64,000 nucleotides of DNA from Clostridiales bacterium (GTDB lineage: Bacteria > Bacillota > Clostridia > Saccharofermentanales > Saccharofermentanaceae): the NCBI GenBank assembly GCA_017428545.1, contig JAFRQR010000020.1:124001-188000 (forward strand). The letters run 5' to 3'. Position 1 is the first letter of the stretch, and every line of letters begins with the position of its first letter. Under the pieces are notes generated by a model that was given only the letters and a program-made list of their open reading frames with translations, searched no databases and was not told where the DNA came from. This document shows, one piece after another, positions 40,727 through 49,520 of this stretch. Made by a program: the position numbers and the translations under genes.

Positions 40727-41551
40727 TTATGCCTTTTCATACAGTGCGTAGTTATGCATCAGCGGTCCGCTTCCGTGCCCGAGATCAAGTCCTGCCCGAA
40801 GTGCTCCGGAAATATATGTCTTTGCAAGCGAAACGCTGTCAGATAAGGCCTTTCCTTGTGCAAGGAAAGATGCGATCGCAGACGACAGCGTGCATCCCGT
40901 TCCGTGCGTATTCGGATTGTTGATCCTCTCCCCCTTATAGCCTGTGACAGATCCGTCCGATCCGTCATACAGGATATCGTTGGCATCGCAGATATTGTGT
41001 CCGCCCTTAACTAATACCGCCACCGGTTTTGAAGATCCGTGTTTACTGATCTTTTCAGAGATCTTTTTTGCGGCTTCTTTCATATCCTCTTCCGAAGAGA
41101 TCTTCATACCGGAAAGGATCTCGGCTTCCGGGATATTCGGCGTGATCACGGTAGCCAGAGGCATCAGTTTGTCGACCAAAACTTCAACCGCATCGTCCGA
41201 GATCAGCTTCGAACCGGATGTTGCAACCATAACGGGATCCACCACGATGTTTTCCGCCTTATAAAAAGTGAGTCTTTCGGCAATGACTTCGATCAGTTTT
41301 GGAGACGAAACCATACCGATCTTCACGGCATCCGGGAAGATATCCGAAAACACGGCATCGAGCTGTTGCTTCAGAAACTCGGGGGCAACTTCCATGATCC
41401 CCGTAACTCCGGTAGTATTCTGCGCCGTAAGCGCCGTGATACAGCTCATGGCATACACGCCGTTCATGGTCATGGTCTTGATATCCGCCTGGATCCCGGC
41501 GCCGCCGGAACAGTCACTTCCTGCGATCGTTAAGGCTGTTTTCATGCTCAT
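40727..41551 (-). CDS. thiD: Hydroxymethylpyrimidine phosphate kinase ThiD
   Basis: A 274-residue ribokinase-type kinase that phosphorylates hydroxymethylpyrimidine and its monophosphate. The opening ALTIAGSDCSGGAGIQADIK and the C-terminal NPNTHGTGCTLSSAIASFLA with catalytic Asp/Cys region are canonical. The start overlaps the thiE stop by four bases. The gene lies 61 bases upstream of thiC. Confidence 0.97.
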   Translation of the reverse strand: MSMKTALTIAGSDCSGGAGIQADIKTMTMNGVYAMSCITALTAQNTTGVTGIMEVAPEFLKQQLDAVFSDIFPDAVKIGMVSSPKLIEVIAERLTFYKAENIVVDPVMVATSGSKLISDDAVEVLVDKLMPLATVITPNIPEAEILSGMKISSEEDMKEAAKKISEKISKHGSSKPVAVLVKGGHNICDANDILYDGSDGSVTGYKGERINNPNTHGTGCTLSSAIASFLAQGKALSDSVSLAKTYISGALRAGLDLGHGSGPLMHNYALYEKA

Positions 41552-42219
41552 TTTCCTACCATTTCTTCGGTCTTTTTCTTAAGCTTTTCAGTTGCCGGCT
41601 TTATATCTTTCTGTCCGAAGATCGCCGAGATCACGGCGATTCCGCAGATCCCCGAACCAGAGAGTTCATGTACATTCTCTGCGCTGATCCCGCCGATCGC
41701 GATGACCGGGATACTGACCGCTTCGCAGATCGCCTTCAGTGTCTCATGCGGAACTTCGACGGCATCGTCTTTCGAACCGGTCGGAAACACCGCGCCGACG
41801 CCTAAATAATCTGCGCCCCGTTCTTCCGCAAGTTTGGCCTGTTCGACCGTCTGCGCGGAAACGCCCAGGATCGCATCCGGTCCCAGAAGCGCTCTTACAT
41901 CGCCCGCTTCCATATCGCTCTGGCCGACGTGCACGCCGTCCGCGCCCATTCTTCTTGCGATCTCGACATTGTCATTGACCACAAACGGGATCCCGTGTTT
42001 TCTGCAAAGTTCCTGTATCGCGACCGCTTCCTTTTCAAAAGCACTTTCCGACAGGTTCTTTTCGCGAAGCTGAACGAAAGTCGCTCCACCTTCGATCGCT
42101 TCTTCTACCTGCTGGTACAGGTTCTTTTCTCCGGTCCATCTGCGGTCGGTCACCGCATAAAGAAGAAGTGCCTTTTTCAGGGCTTCCCGGGAGATCTTCG
42201 GATGCTCATCTGATTTCAT
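41548..42219 (-). CDS. thiE: Thiamine phosphate synthase ThiE
   Basis: A 223-residue TIM-barrel enzyme that joins hydroxymethylpyrimidine diphosphate and thiazole phosphate. GATFVQLREKNLSE near residues 46-59 and VNDNVEIARRMGADGVHVGQ are hallmarks. The start is the ATG at 42219, which overlaps the thiM stop by 14 bases and has GAAGGTG upstream. A longer frame reaching 42372 only reads through thiM in another frame and is rejected. Confidence 0.96.
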   Translation of the reverse strand: MKSDEHPKISREALKKALLLYAVTDRRWTGEKNLYQQVEEAIEGGATFVQLREKNLSESAFEKEAVAIQELCRKHGIPFVVNDNVEIARRMGADGVHVGQSDMEAGDVRALLGPDAILGVSAQTVEQAKLAEERGADYLGVGAVFPTGSKDDAVEVPHETLKAICEAVSIPVIAIGGISAENVHELSGSGICGIAVISAIFGQKDIKPATEKLKKKTEEMVGK

Positions 42220-43060
42220 ACTTCGCACCTTCTTCCAGCGTCTTACTGTCCATATTGAAGATCGCGTCGATGATCCTGTTTCTGTATGTCGAGTTTCCGT
42301 CGCCTTCCTGCATACGCGACCAGCCGATCTCACCTGCAAGACCCATAAGCATAACAGCCGCGGCAACGGCATCCGTCATGTGTTCAGGATTGGCAACGGC
42401 ATAAGCTGTGGCCACCGCGGAAAGCTGGCATCCGGTTCCGGTAATACGGCTCATTTCCGGTCTTCCGTTTCGGATAACATAGCAGACATCGGCATCACCG
42501 ACGAGGTCGATCGCACCCGTGATCGCGATGACCGCATTTACCTTCTTGGCAAAAGCTTTTACGAATCTGACCATCTCATCGAGATTCTCTTCCGTTACGG
42601 CATCTGCGGAATCCGCATCGACTCCCTTCGTCGTTCCGGTTCCCTTGGCAAGGGTCTTGATCTCCGAGATATTTCCGCGGATGACATTCGGGCGGGCCGT
42701 ATTCACGATCATCTGTGCGGTCGTTGTGCGAAGTGTGCTTGCGCCGGCTCCGACCGGATCCAGAAGGATCACATGACCCAGGGATCTGGCACGGGAACCT
42801 GCGACCGACATTGCTTCAATTGAACGTTCGTTCAGCGTACCGATATTGATATTTAAGCCTCCGCAGATGGTCGTGATATCAAAGACATCGTTCGGTTCAT
42901 CGGACATGATCGGACTTCCTCCGCAGGCCAGAAGCGCATTGGCCACATCGTTGACCGTAACATAATTCGTGATGTTGTGGATCAAAGGTGTTTTTGCATG
43001 GACCTGCTCCAGGCACTGTCCCGGTGTGAATCTTTTTCCTTCGTTTACTGCTGTACTCAT
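42206..43060 (-). CDS. thiM: Hydroxyethylthiazole kinase ThiM
   Basis: A 284-residue kinase that salvages hydroxyethylthiazole. NYVTVNDVANALLACGGSP near residues 36-54, VIRGNISEIKTLA and GTGCQLSAVATAYA with the active-site Cys are family motifs. It is first in the operon behind the TPP riboswitch. No thiazole synthesis genes (thiG, thiF, thiS, thiH) are in this operon, so the cell makes the pyrimidine here and salvages the thiazole or makes it elsewhere. AAAGAGG lies before the ATG. Confidence 0.97.
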   Translation of the reverse strand: MSTAVNEGKRFTPGQCLEQVHAKTPLIHNITNYVTVNDVANALLACGGSPIMSDEPNDVFDITTICGGLNINIGTLNERSIEAMSVAGSRARSLGHVILLDPVGAGASTLRTTTAQMIVNTARPNVIRGNISEIKTLAKGTGTTKGVDADSADAVTEENLDEMVRFVKAFAKKVNAVIAITGAIDLVGDADVCYVIRNGRPEMSRITGTGCQLSAVATAYAVANPEHMTDAVAAAVMLMGLAGEIGWSRMQEGDGNSTYRNRIIDAIFNMDSKTLEEGAKYEIR

Positions 43061-43123
43061 AAAATACCTCTTTCCGCCTTTTTAGGCATGTTTTCCAGAA
43101 TCGAGGCTTCTCTTTTGAAAGGA

Positions 43124-43163
43124 AATAAAAAAGAAGTTCCCCGCTCTGATCGGGTAACTCCTC
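43124..43163 (-). terminator. Terminator of the TPP riboswitch
   Basis: On the minus strand a hairpin of about 11 bp (GGAGTTACCCG pairing with CGGGGAACTTC, one G-U and one mismatch) is followed by TTTTTTATTT. It lies between the aptamer and thiM. Confidence 0.85.
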
Positions 43164-43175
43164 ACAAACACCTTT

Positions 43176-43268
43176 ATATTCAGGCATCCCTACGTTGGCA
43201 TTATCCAAATCAGGTTATGGGTCGAAGGTCCTAACCTTCCTCTCAGCCTGTAACACAAGCTCCCCTTC
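43176..43268 (-). ncRNA. TPP riboswitch (THI-box)
   Basis: On the minus strand the aptamer shows the conserved blocks GGGGAGC, GGCTGAGAGG, CCTGATTTGGATAATGCC and CGTAGGGATGCC in the right order. It precedes thiM and ends in a terminator, so thiamin pyrophosphate should stop transcription of the thiMEDC operon. Confidence 0.97.
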
Positions 43269-43425
43269 TGTTATTTACGGCGGTAATTCTAGCACAAGAA
43301 ATTCTTCTTATCAAGGGTTCTTATCCCGGACTTGCCACCTACTGACACTTTTTGATGTCCGGAACCATAATATCTGATATAATTAATTAAATCGATTTGA
43401 TGATCACTCTTTTGGAGGCATCGCA

Positions 43426-44433
43426 ATGAAAAAGCTTATATGTATATGTATGGTGTTTGCCGTCGTTCTCAGCTGCGGATGTAAAAAGAAGTCCAGGCGC
43501 AGCCAGTTTGATGATGATAAAACGATTGAAAACATCGAAGATTTTGAAGGATATCTGGAGAAGACTCTGGATGCAGATAAGAAAAACCAGTCGAACTATG
43601 TCACGGAAGACTTTGCCAACGGTTTTTATTCCACGGATTTCATCAATGACCAGATGACTTCGATCGGAACGAACAGTTTCCTTCTTTTGAATAAGACCCC
43701 GGAAGACCAGCTTTCCGATTACGTGAACTATGTTAAGGTCATTACGGATTTCACGGTTAGGGGACAGACTCTGGAAGGTTCTGACCGTCTTCGTTCGACG
43801 TACGATATCCTGACATCTTCTTACAGTGTTTTCGAAGAAAAGGAGAATGCCGTCAATTACTTTAAGAAGCGCTGCAGCCAGATCGAAACTGCGATGAATT
43901 CCATGGCGGACGAACTGGAACTTGCATATGAGCTTGCCGACAGTAACTACAGACCATGGTATGCAGAGCTCTATCAGGTATATAGCACCGACCATATTAC
44001 GCTTGGCGATCTCGATGAGAGTATCTATTACTTCAATGAAAAGGACGACTACGGCTACATCCGTTTCAATGTCGATATCAGTACGCTGGAGATCCCGGAT
44101 CTTGCCAAAGCCGATTCTTCCCAGCCGATCACGAGAAAGCTCTATAACGCAAGTGTCGTCATGGTGCTTGATGAGAGTTCGATCATTACGGCCTGCAGCT
44201 ATAGTCTTATTAATTCTGCCAACGATCCTTCGAAGGAATTTGCGAGAAACCCCATCGCAGATGACGATGATCTGATCGGACTTTGCGCCAATCTCGGTAT
44301 TCCGGATCCTTACGAGACGGACCTCGATGATGATCTTCAGATCCGTTTCGGCGGGTACCTTCGTATCCAGGGCGAGCCCGCTTACGTCATCCACGGAAAG
44401 AAGACACGCCTTTCAAATCCGAACGATATCTGA
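43426..44433 (+). CDS. Hypothetical lipoprotein
   Basis: A 335-residue protein. The signal peptide ends in LSCGCKKK with Cys at 17 or 19 as the lipid site. The rest is mixed helix and charged stretches without a domain I recognise. A Lys/Arg-rich linker (KKKSRRSQFDDDK) follows the signal. TTGGAGG lies about seven bases before the ATG. It is divergent from the thiamin operon and is followed by a bidirectional terminator. Confidence 0.8.
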   Translation: MKKLICICMVFAVVLSCGCKKKSRRSQFDDDKTIENIEDFEGYLEKTLDADKKNQSNYVTEDFANGFYSTDFINDQMTSIGTNSFLLLNKTPEDQLSDYVNYVKVITDFTVRGQTLEGSDRLRSTYDILTSSYSVFEEKENAVNYFKKRCSQIETAMNSMADELELAYELADSNYRPWYAELYQVYSTDHITLGDLDESIYYFNEKDDYGYIRFNVDISTLEIPDLAKADSSQPITRKLYNASVVMVLDESSIITACSYSLINSANDPSKEFARNPIADDDDLIGLCANLGIPDPYETDLDDDLQIRFGGYLRIQGEPAYVIHGKKTRLSNPNDI

Positions 44434-44455
44434 TTTAAAAACCTGATACAAATAC

Positions 44456-44496
44456 AAAAAGAGGCTCTTTACGGATCGGAAAGAGCCTCTTTCTTT
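44456..44496. terminator. Bidirectional terminator
   Basis: A 13-bp stem (AAAGAGGCTCTTT and its complement) with a nine-base loop lies between the convergent lipoprotein and MBL-GAF-GGDEF genes, with T-runs on both strands. Confidence 0.88.
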
Positions 44497-44511
44497 ATGC
44501 CTTTTTGAAGA

Positions 44512-46227
44512 TCAGTTTTCGTCTGTGGAAACGACTTTGTTTCTGCCCGTTTCTTTAGCGACATACAGTCTTGCGTCTGCAGAGCTGATGTTCTCTTCGA
44601 TCGATCGATTCGGGTCAAAAGCGGCACATCCGAAACTCATTGTGCAGCGGATGACCGTACCGTCTGCGTCGATGTCGGATTCCATCAGTTTGACACGGAC
44701 TTCTTCGGCTTTATTGGCCGCATAGGCAAGATCGGCATCTCTCATGACCATGACGAACTCTTCACCGCCCCAGCGGTAAACGGACTCTTTTTCCGAGCAG
44801 GTGGACTCGATCAGGGAGGATGCAAATTTCAAAACATCGTCTCCTGCGTTATGGCCGTATGTGTCGTTAACACGTTTGAACTTATCGATATCGCAGATAA
44901 AAAGGGACATCTGCTTTCCGGATGACGGGAGCAGATACTCTTTAAACTTGCCGCCGAAATCGTAATAGAACGCCATACGGTTCTTAAGGCCGGTCAGACG
45001 GTCGTGGTGGGAATCTTCCAGAAATACTTCGGACTCAAGAGCGATACCGCAGACTAGGGCAGCCAGGGAAAGTCTCTTGCTGTCTTCTTCCTCGGAAAAA
45101 CCTCTGCCGTCATTTTTGTTGATCAGCTGCAACGCTCCGATGAAGCTGCCGTTGACATCGGCAACCGGAAGCACGAGAACGGACTTCGTGACATATCCGG
45201 TTTTCTTATCGATACTCGGGTTAAAATCCGGATCGGAATACGGATCGTTCGTGATGACGGTCCTTTTCTCACGGAGGGATTTACCTACGAGGCCGTTACT
45301 GTCGGGCATGACGATCTTATCTACGCCGGTTGCGGACATCGTCCACAACTCCTGCTTTCTCTTATCCCATTTCCAGAAGCTTGCCCTGTCTGCATCGACC
45401 AGAGTTTTTGCAAGTTCGGTCAGGTACGAAAACAGAAGCGCATGGTCCTGGCTGTTATTCATGCACATATCCTTATAAAGGCTGTCGGTGATCCCGAAAA
45501 TGTTGTTCAAAAGCTGTCCGTTGTTTTCCATGTTTCCCCCTTCAAGTGGCGCAAATTCCGCGCCCGTTCCCTTCATAGTATTTCCGATTATGATCTCGTT
45601 GTCCATATGCATGAGGTACACACGGACACCTTTTTCCGTAAGTTCACTGACCTTGTTCTTCAGGTCCTCACAATAGATATGCACATCTGATCTTGCTGAA
45701 GATACTTCCGTATAAAGAACAGATCCCTCCGTCAGGTGCTTTTCGAACGGGATCAGCGTGTTTGTGTCTCCCGTATAGATCACGTTGGTATCATCGATAA
45801 AAAGGCGGTACCCGAAGCATTTTCCCGAAAGTTCATCGGTATGGGTCGTGGCGATCGGTTCGCCGAACCAGGGCTTTCTCAGGTTCGTGGAAACCAGAAG
45901 ATCGTAAGATGTCGGGTCACATCCTTCGATATTCGTAAGAAGATAGGAAAGATCTTCGTACACCCGCATCGACGGCGCGATCACGGTGACGTGCTTTTTC
46001 TCGACATAGTGGCAGTAGGCAATGAGCGTCGCAACCCCGCCTACGTGGTCGCCGTGGGTGTGCGTGATCAGGACATAGATCGACTCATATCGGCTAAGTC
46101 CTCTTGCCCGCAGTTTGGAAAAAGTACTCATCGGGCAGTCCAGAAGGATCAGGTCGTTTCCATCCGTAAAATAGGCGCTGTTATGTTCCTTGGTAAAAGC
46201 AGATCCCCTGCCGAAAAACGTAAGCAT
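44512..46227 (-). CDS. MBL-fold, GAF and GGDEF domain protein
   Basis: A 571-residue cytoplasmic fusion. Residues 1-215 are an MBL fold (THTHGDHVGG near 55-64, GDTNTL and HMDNE later). Residues about 250-400 are a GAF domain (SFWKWDKRKQELWTMSATG, VLVLPVADVNGSFIGALQLIN). Residues 405-571 are a GGDEF domain with the intact active site RWGGEEFV and a D-x-D-x2-K (CDIDKFKRVND) metal site, so it should make cyclic di-GMP. No RxxD inhibitory site was confirmed. It is last in an operon with a CHASE2-cyclase and a FecR-domain protein. The MBL part in front of a diguanylate cyclase is unusual. Confidence 0.9.
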   Translation of the reverse strand: MLTFFGRGSAFTKEHNSAYFTDGNDLILLDCPMSTFSKLRARGLSRYESIYVLITHTHGDHVGGVATLIAYCHYVEKKHVTVIAPSMRVYEDLSYLLTNIEGCDPTSYDLLVSTNLRKPWFGEPIATTHTDELSGKCFGYRLFIDDTNVIYTGDTNTLIPFEKHLTEGSVLYTEVSSARSDVHIYCEDLKNKVSELTEKGVRVYLMHMDNEIIIGNTMKGTGAEFAPLEGGNMENNGQLLNNIFGITDSLYKDMCMNNSQDHALLFSYLTELAKTLVDADRASFWKWDKRKQELWTMSATGVDKIVMPDSNGLVGKSLREKRTVITNDPYSDPDFNPSIDKKTGYVTKSVLVLPVADVNGSFIGALQLINKNDGRGFSEEEDSKRLSLAALVCGIALESEVFLEDSHHDRLTGLKNRMAFYYDFGGKFKEYLLPSSGKQMSLFICDIDKFKRVNDTYGHNAGDDVLKFASSLIESTCSEKESVYRWGGEEFVMVMRDADLAYAANKAEEVRVKLMESDIDADGTVIRCTMSFGCAAFDPNRSIEENISSADARLYVAKETGRNKVVSTDEN

Positions 46228-46230
46228 CTG

Positions 46231-48030
46231 TTACTCCTCCGGTCCAAGCAGTTTCAATACTTCGAAGCCCTCGGCCTTACCTTTCAGGCGGATCGTATCG
46301 CCGAGAGATTCATATTTCATTCTATCACCGAGCTTTTCAGCGACAGAGCGGCTGATATAGACCGTTCCGCCCGGCGCATTGGCCTCGAGTCTGGCGGCCG
46401 TATTGACGGTATCGCCGATCGCCGTATAGTCCATTCTCTTTTCCGAACCCATGTTGCCGACAACGGCCGGTCCGAAGTGAACGCCGACACCGACATTGAG
46501 TTCTTCGTTGATCTCTTCTTTCAGTTTCTTCGACAGTTCCTTTGCCCCGTCGATAATATCGAGAGCGGTCTTTGCCGCCGCCATGACCGGATCTTCCTGC
46601 GGAAGCGGTGCGCCCCAGAATGCCATCGTCGCATCACCGACGAACTTATCGAGGGTACCGTTGTTCTTTTCGATACAGGACGCCGTCATCGTCAGATACT
46701 GGTTTAAGATATTGACGACTTCCTCCGGAGAGAGACGCTCGGACATCGTCGTAAATCCTCGTATATCCACGAAAAGCACTGCGATATCACAGAGCTTACC
46801 GCCGAGTTTTAAGTTCTCGGTGCCTTCTTTTAAGATCTCGCCGACGATGCTCGGGGCAACATATCTTTCAAAGGTCCTCGTGACGTTCTGTCTGGCGATC
46901 GCGGCTCTTATGTAATTACCGGCCACCGTGATGATGAACAGTACGATAATGCCCATCGGGAACCAAAGGACATGCGTGATATAACCGGCTGAGTAAAGGA
47001 GCATACTACTTCCGATACCGAGAACGAGGAATATGATCAGAAGCGGCACCGTAAACAGGAGCCTTCTGTTGTAGCAGAAATAGAAGAAGGCGAAACAGAC
47101 AAGACCCAGGACCAGAAGCTGGACCAGATCGGACACTTCCGTTTTGTAGTTTCCGTTCAGATAGCACTGGGTAACATTTGCCTGATATTCCACTCCGTAC
47201 ATCGGTGTGGATCTGTCGATCGCCGTGATATATGCGTCCTGAATGCCTGTCGTAAACAGTCCGATAAATACGATCTTCCCCGCAAAGAACGAAGGCGGTA
47301 CTTCTCCGTCAATGACCTGGCTTAAGGAGATGCCGTCGTAATAGCCGTCCGGCTTTGCGGAAAAAGGAACATAGAAATGACCTCTGCTGTCAACAGGCGG
47401 ATCTTCGATCGTCATACCGTTTTGAGCAGCATAGATACTTGCCGCCTGATAGGCCATGGAATACACCTTCTGACCATCCGGCTCGACATAAAGCACCGCA
47501 TGACGAAGCACACCATCCTTATCCGGCATGGCGTTGATGTGGCCTTGCGTAGTAACGTTTTTCAGTTCGTCAAAGGGTTCTTCGTATCCTAAGATCGCGT
47601 AGGAATCGATCGTGACCGCGTTCGATCCGAAGGAATATTTCGCACCGAGATTGGCAGTCGTTGCCGTGACAACATTTCCTAAGTCAGCTGCAGCGTCCGC
47701 AAGGCGTTTATCGGATTCTTCATTGGTGGTACCCAGGTACTGCACATCGATCGCGACGACCGCAGGCTTATTTTGCGGATCAGAAGCAAGAGCTTCGAGT
47801 GCCGATGCCATGATCGATCTGTCCCATGTACTGTAAGGACCGAAACGGTCGATATCCTCTTTGGTGATACCGATCAGAAGGATATCACCGGAAACGGCTT
47901 CCGGTTTTTGGAAAAACTTATCCTGCATCCACTGGTCGGTGCTTCGAAGATATCCTCTTCCACAGAAGAATGTCACGACCAGGGCACCGATCAGCGCGAA
48001 TATGATTTTTCTGTTCGTCTGGTTTTTCAT
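46231..48030 (-). CDS. CHASE2-domain adenylate cyclase
   Basis: About 599 residues. Start at the ATG at 48030, four bases after the FecR gene stop; a frame to 48078 reads only through the FecR gene. An N-terminal membrane helix, an extracytoplasmic CHASE2 domain (about 25-300, with DILLIGITKEDIDRFGPYSTWDR), two or three helices and a class III cyclase domain. The catalytic parts VLFVDIRGFTTMSE (first metal Asp), KFVGDATMAFWG (Lys that favours ATP, second Asp) and YTAIGDTVNTAARLE are complete, so cyclic AMP is expected. The upstream FecR-domain protein may signal to CHASE2. The stop is three bases from the next start. Confidence 0.92.
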   Translation of the reverse strand: MKNQTNRKIIFALIGALVVTFFCGRGYLRSTDQWMQDKFFQKPEAVSGDILLIGITKEDIDRFGPYSTWDRSIMASALEALASDPQNKPAVVAIDVQYLGTTNEESDKRLADAAADLGNVVTATTANLGAKYSFGSNAVTIDSYAILGYEEPFDELKNVTTQGHINAMPDKDGVLRHAVLYVEPDGQKVYSMAYQAASIYAAQNGMTIEDPPVDSRGHFYVPFSAKPDGYYDGISLSQVIDGEVPPSFFAGKIVFIGLFTTGIQDAYITAIDRSTPMYGVEYQANVTQCYLNGNYKTEVSDLVQLLVLGLVCFAFFYFCYNRRLLFTVPLLIIFLVLGIGSSMLLYSAGYITHVLWFPMGIIVLFIITVAGNYIRAAIARQNVTRTFERYVAPSIVGEILKEGTENLKLGGKLCDIAVLFVDIRGFTTMSERLSPEEVVNILNQYLTMTASCIEKNNGTLDKFVGDATMAFWGAPLPQEDPVMAAAKTALDIIDGAKELSKKLKEEINEELNVGVGVHFGPAVVGNMGSEKRMDYTAIGDTVNTAARLEANAPGGTVYISRSVAEKLGDRMKYESLGDTIRLKGKAEGFEVLKLLGPEE

Positions 48031-48034
48031 AAGT

Positions 48035-49435
48035 TTACGATTGCGAGCTGTAGTAAAGGACCGGCTCCTCTTCTTCATCCAGATAATAATAGTCGTAGCC
48101 GCCGTTATCGTTCTCTTCCCTGTCGAGATGGATCCAGTCTCCGTTTATGTACCCGAGGATATCGTAAGCTGCTGTTCCATTATCGCCATACATATGGTGG
48201 ATCAGCACATATACACTTCCGTCACCGTACGGATCCCATACCGTTTTCTCATAGGTGTTATTGGAATCGTCTTCGGGGACCTCAGGTCCTGCATCCTCGG
48301 TCTTCGGCTCTTCTTTGGACTCTTCCTTCGATACTTCCGGCTCGGAAGAATCTGCCGGCGGCGGATCCGTCTGTGTCGGGTCAGAAGAGGAAGACTTCGT
48401 CGGATCCGGTGTAGGATCCGGAGTCGGGTCCGGTGTCGGATCCGGTGTCGGGTCAGGTGTGGGCTCCGGAGTTGGAGTAGGTGTCGTCTTATTCTTCTTC
48501 GGCTTCGGAGTCGGTGTCACGTCATCCGGATCGGATGGTTCTGTCGGGTCCGTAGGATCGGTCGGATCTTCCTCTGATGGATCGGATGCCGGCGGATCTT
48601 CTTTTGAAGTATCGGACGGCTCTTCGCTGCTGCTTCCTTCCGGTTCTGTCGGATCGATATCCTTATACGGATCAGAAGCCAATGCTAAGATCTCTTCTTT
48701 ACTCCAGCCGGTGTCCTCGCAGACCTTGTTAAGCAGTTCTTCGTTATCGGCAAGAATCGAGAGCGTGAAGTAATTAAGATCCGTAACTTCGATCTCTTCT
48801 TCTTCAAAAGTGACGGTGTCTTCCGTTCTGTCGGAATATGTATATACTTTGACCTTATGTCCCGCTTCGCAGTCGGTCTCCTTGACCTCACCGGTATCCG
48901 GGTTCCGGGCTACGATATGGACTTTTCCGTCCGTGATAATGACGGCAGGTCTTCCGTCGTCATCACAGAAAACATATCCGGATGTACCGCGGATGCCGAC
49001 CGTCATGGTCGAAGTCTTGATCTCAAAGGATTCGTCGTCATTCAGTTTTTCGGTAACTTCAAAATACAGGCCGCCCTTGGTCAGTTTCAGTTCCAGTTTC
49101 TTGCCGTTCTTAAGGAATTCTGCCCGGCTGTCCGACTGAAGGGTAACGATCTTGCTGTCATCAAGTCCGACAGAGGCAAGTCCGTCGAAACCTGTATTTA
49201 ATGCATCACCGCTTTGGAAACGGATATTGTCGAGCACGGGTTTTTCCGCGCCCTTGGAATCTTCGATCGTGACGGTGCCTTCGCAACGGAGTAGCCGCAT
49301 CGTGTTTGCGGTGATCGCGCTTTTGTGAAGAAGCAGAACAGCGATCACGATCGCGGCGATCACGGCCACGATCACACATGAAATAATGATCTTCGTCTTT
49401 AGAGATAACCCCTTGATCTTATCTAAAAGAACCAT
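48035..49435 (-). CDS. FecR-domain membrane protein with Pro/Thr/Asp-rich region
   Basis: A 466-residue protein. A single membrane helix (about residues 15-36) is followed by a FecR domain (about 50-185, VGIRGTSGYVFCDDD), then from about 250 to 380 a low-complexity region rich in Pro, Thr, Asp and Ser with TPDP repeats, then a 60-residue C-terminal domain (WDPYGDGSVYVLIHHMYGD). The extracytoplasmic FecR part suggests a sensor. It is first in a three-gene operon with the CHASE2-cyclase and MBL-GAF-GGDEF genes. GGGAAG lies eight bases before the ATG. Confidence 0.85.
   Translation of the reverse strand: MVLLDKIKGLSLKTKIIISCVIVAVIAAIVIAVLLLHKSAITANTMRLLRCEGTVTIEDSKGAEKPVLDNIRFQSGDALNTGFDGLASVGLDDSKIVTLQSDSRAEFLKNGKKLELKLTKGGLYFEVTEKLNDDESFEIKTSTMTVGIRGTSGYVFCDDDGRPAVIITDGKVHIVARNPDTGEVKETDCEAGHKVKVYTYSDRTEDTVTFEEEEIEVTDLNYFTLSILADNEELLNKVCEDTGWSKEEILALASDPYKDIDPTEPEGSSSEEPSDTSKEDPPASDPSEEDPTDPTDPTEPSDPDDVTPTPKPKKNKTTPTPTPEPTPDPTPDPTPDPTPDPTPDPTKSSSSDPTQTDPPPADSSEPEVSKEESKEEPKTEDAGPEVPEDDSNNTYEKTVWDPYGDGSVYVLIHHMYGDNGTAAYDILGYINGDWIHLDREENDNGGYDYYYLDEEEEPVLYYSSQS
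48410..48470. repeat. Short tandem repeat encoding TPDP
   Basis: A 12-base unit, read on the minus strand as ACTCCGGACCC or close variants (Thr-Pro-Asp-Pro), repeats about five times within the FecR gene. Unit differences are synonymous, so the repeat is old or kept by selection for protein composition. It sits in the low-complexity linker. Confidence 0.7.
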
Positions 49436-49520
49436 ATAAACTTCCCTTGCCCTTCTCCCCCGGCAGTAGTTAACAAACTTATTTTATAATATTTGCCCGA
49501 GGAAATAAAGACAGTAAGGG

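Larger units (their letters stand above)
43061..43425. other. 365-base intergenic region with TPP riboswitch
   Basis: It holds the riboswitch and its terminator on the minus strand (43124-43268) and about 120 bases beyond 43290 that carry the start regions of the divergent lipoprotein gene. A weak TTGGAGG for that gene lies at 43412. No other feature was found. Confidence 0.75.

Noticed and set aside
42220..42372. Upstream extension of thiE
   Set aside because: It would be 51 residues of Arg/Ser-rich sequence read through thiM in another frame. The ATG at 42219 has a ribosome binding site.
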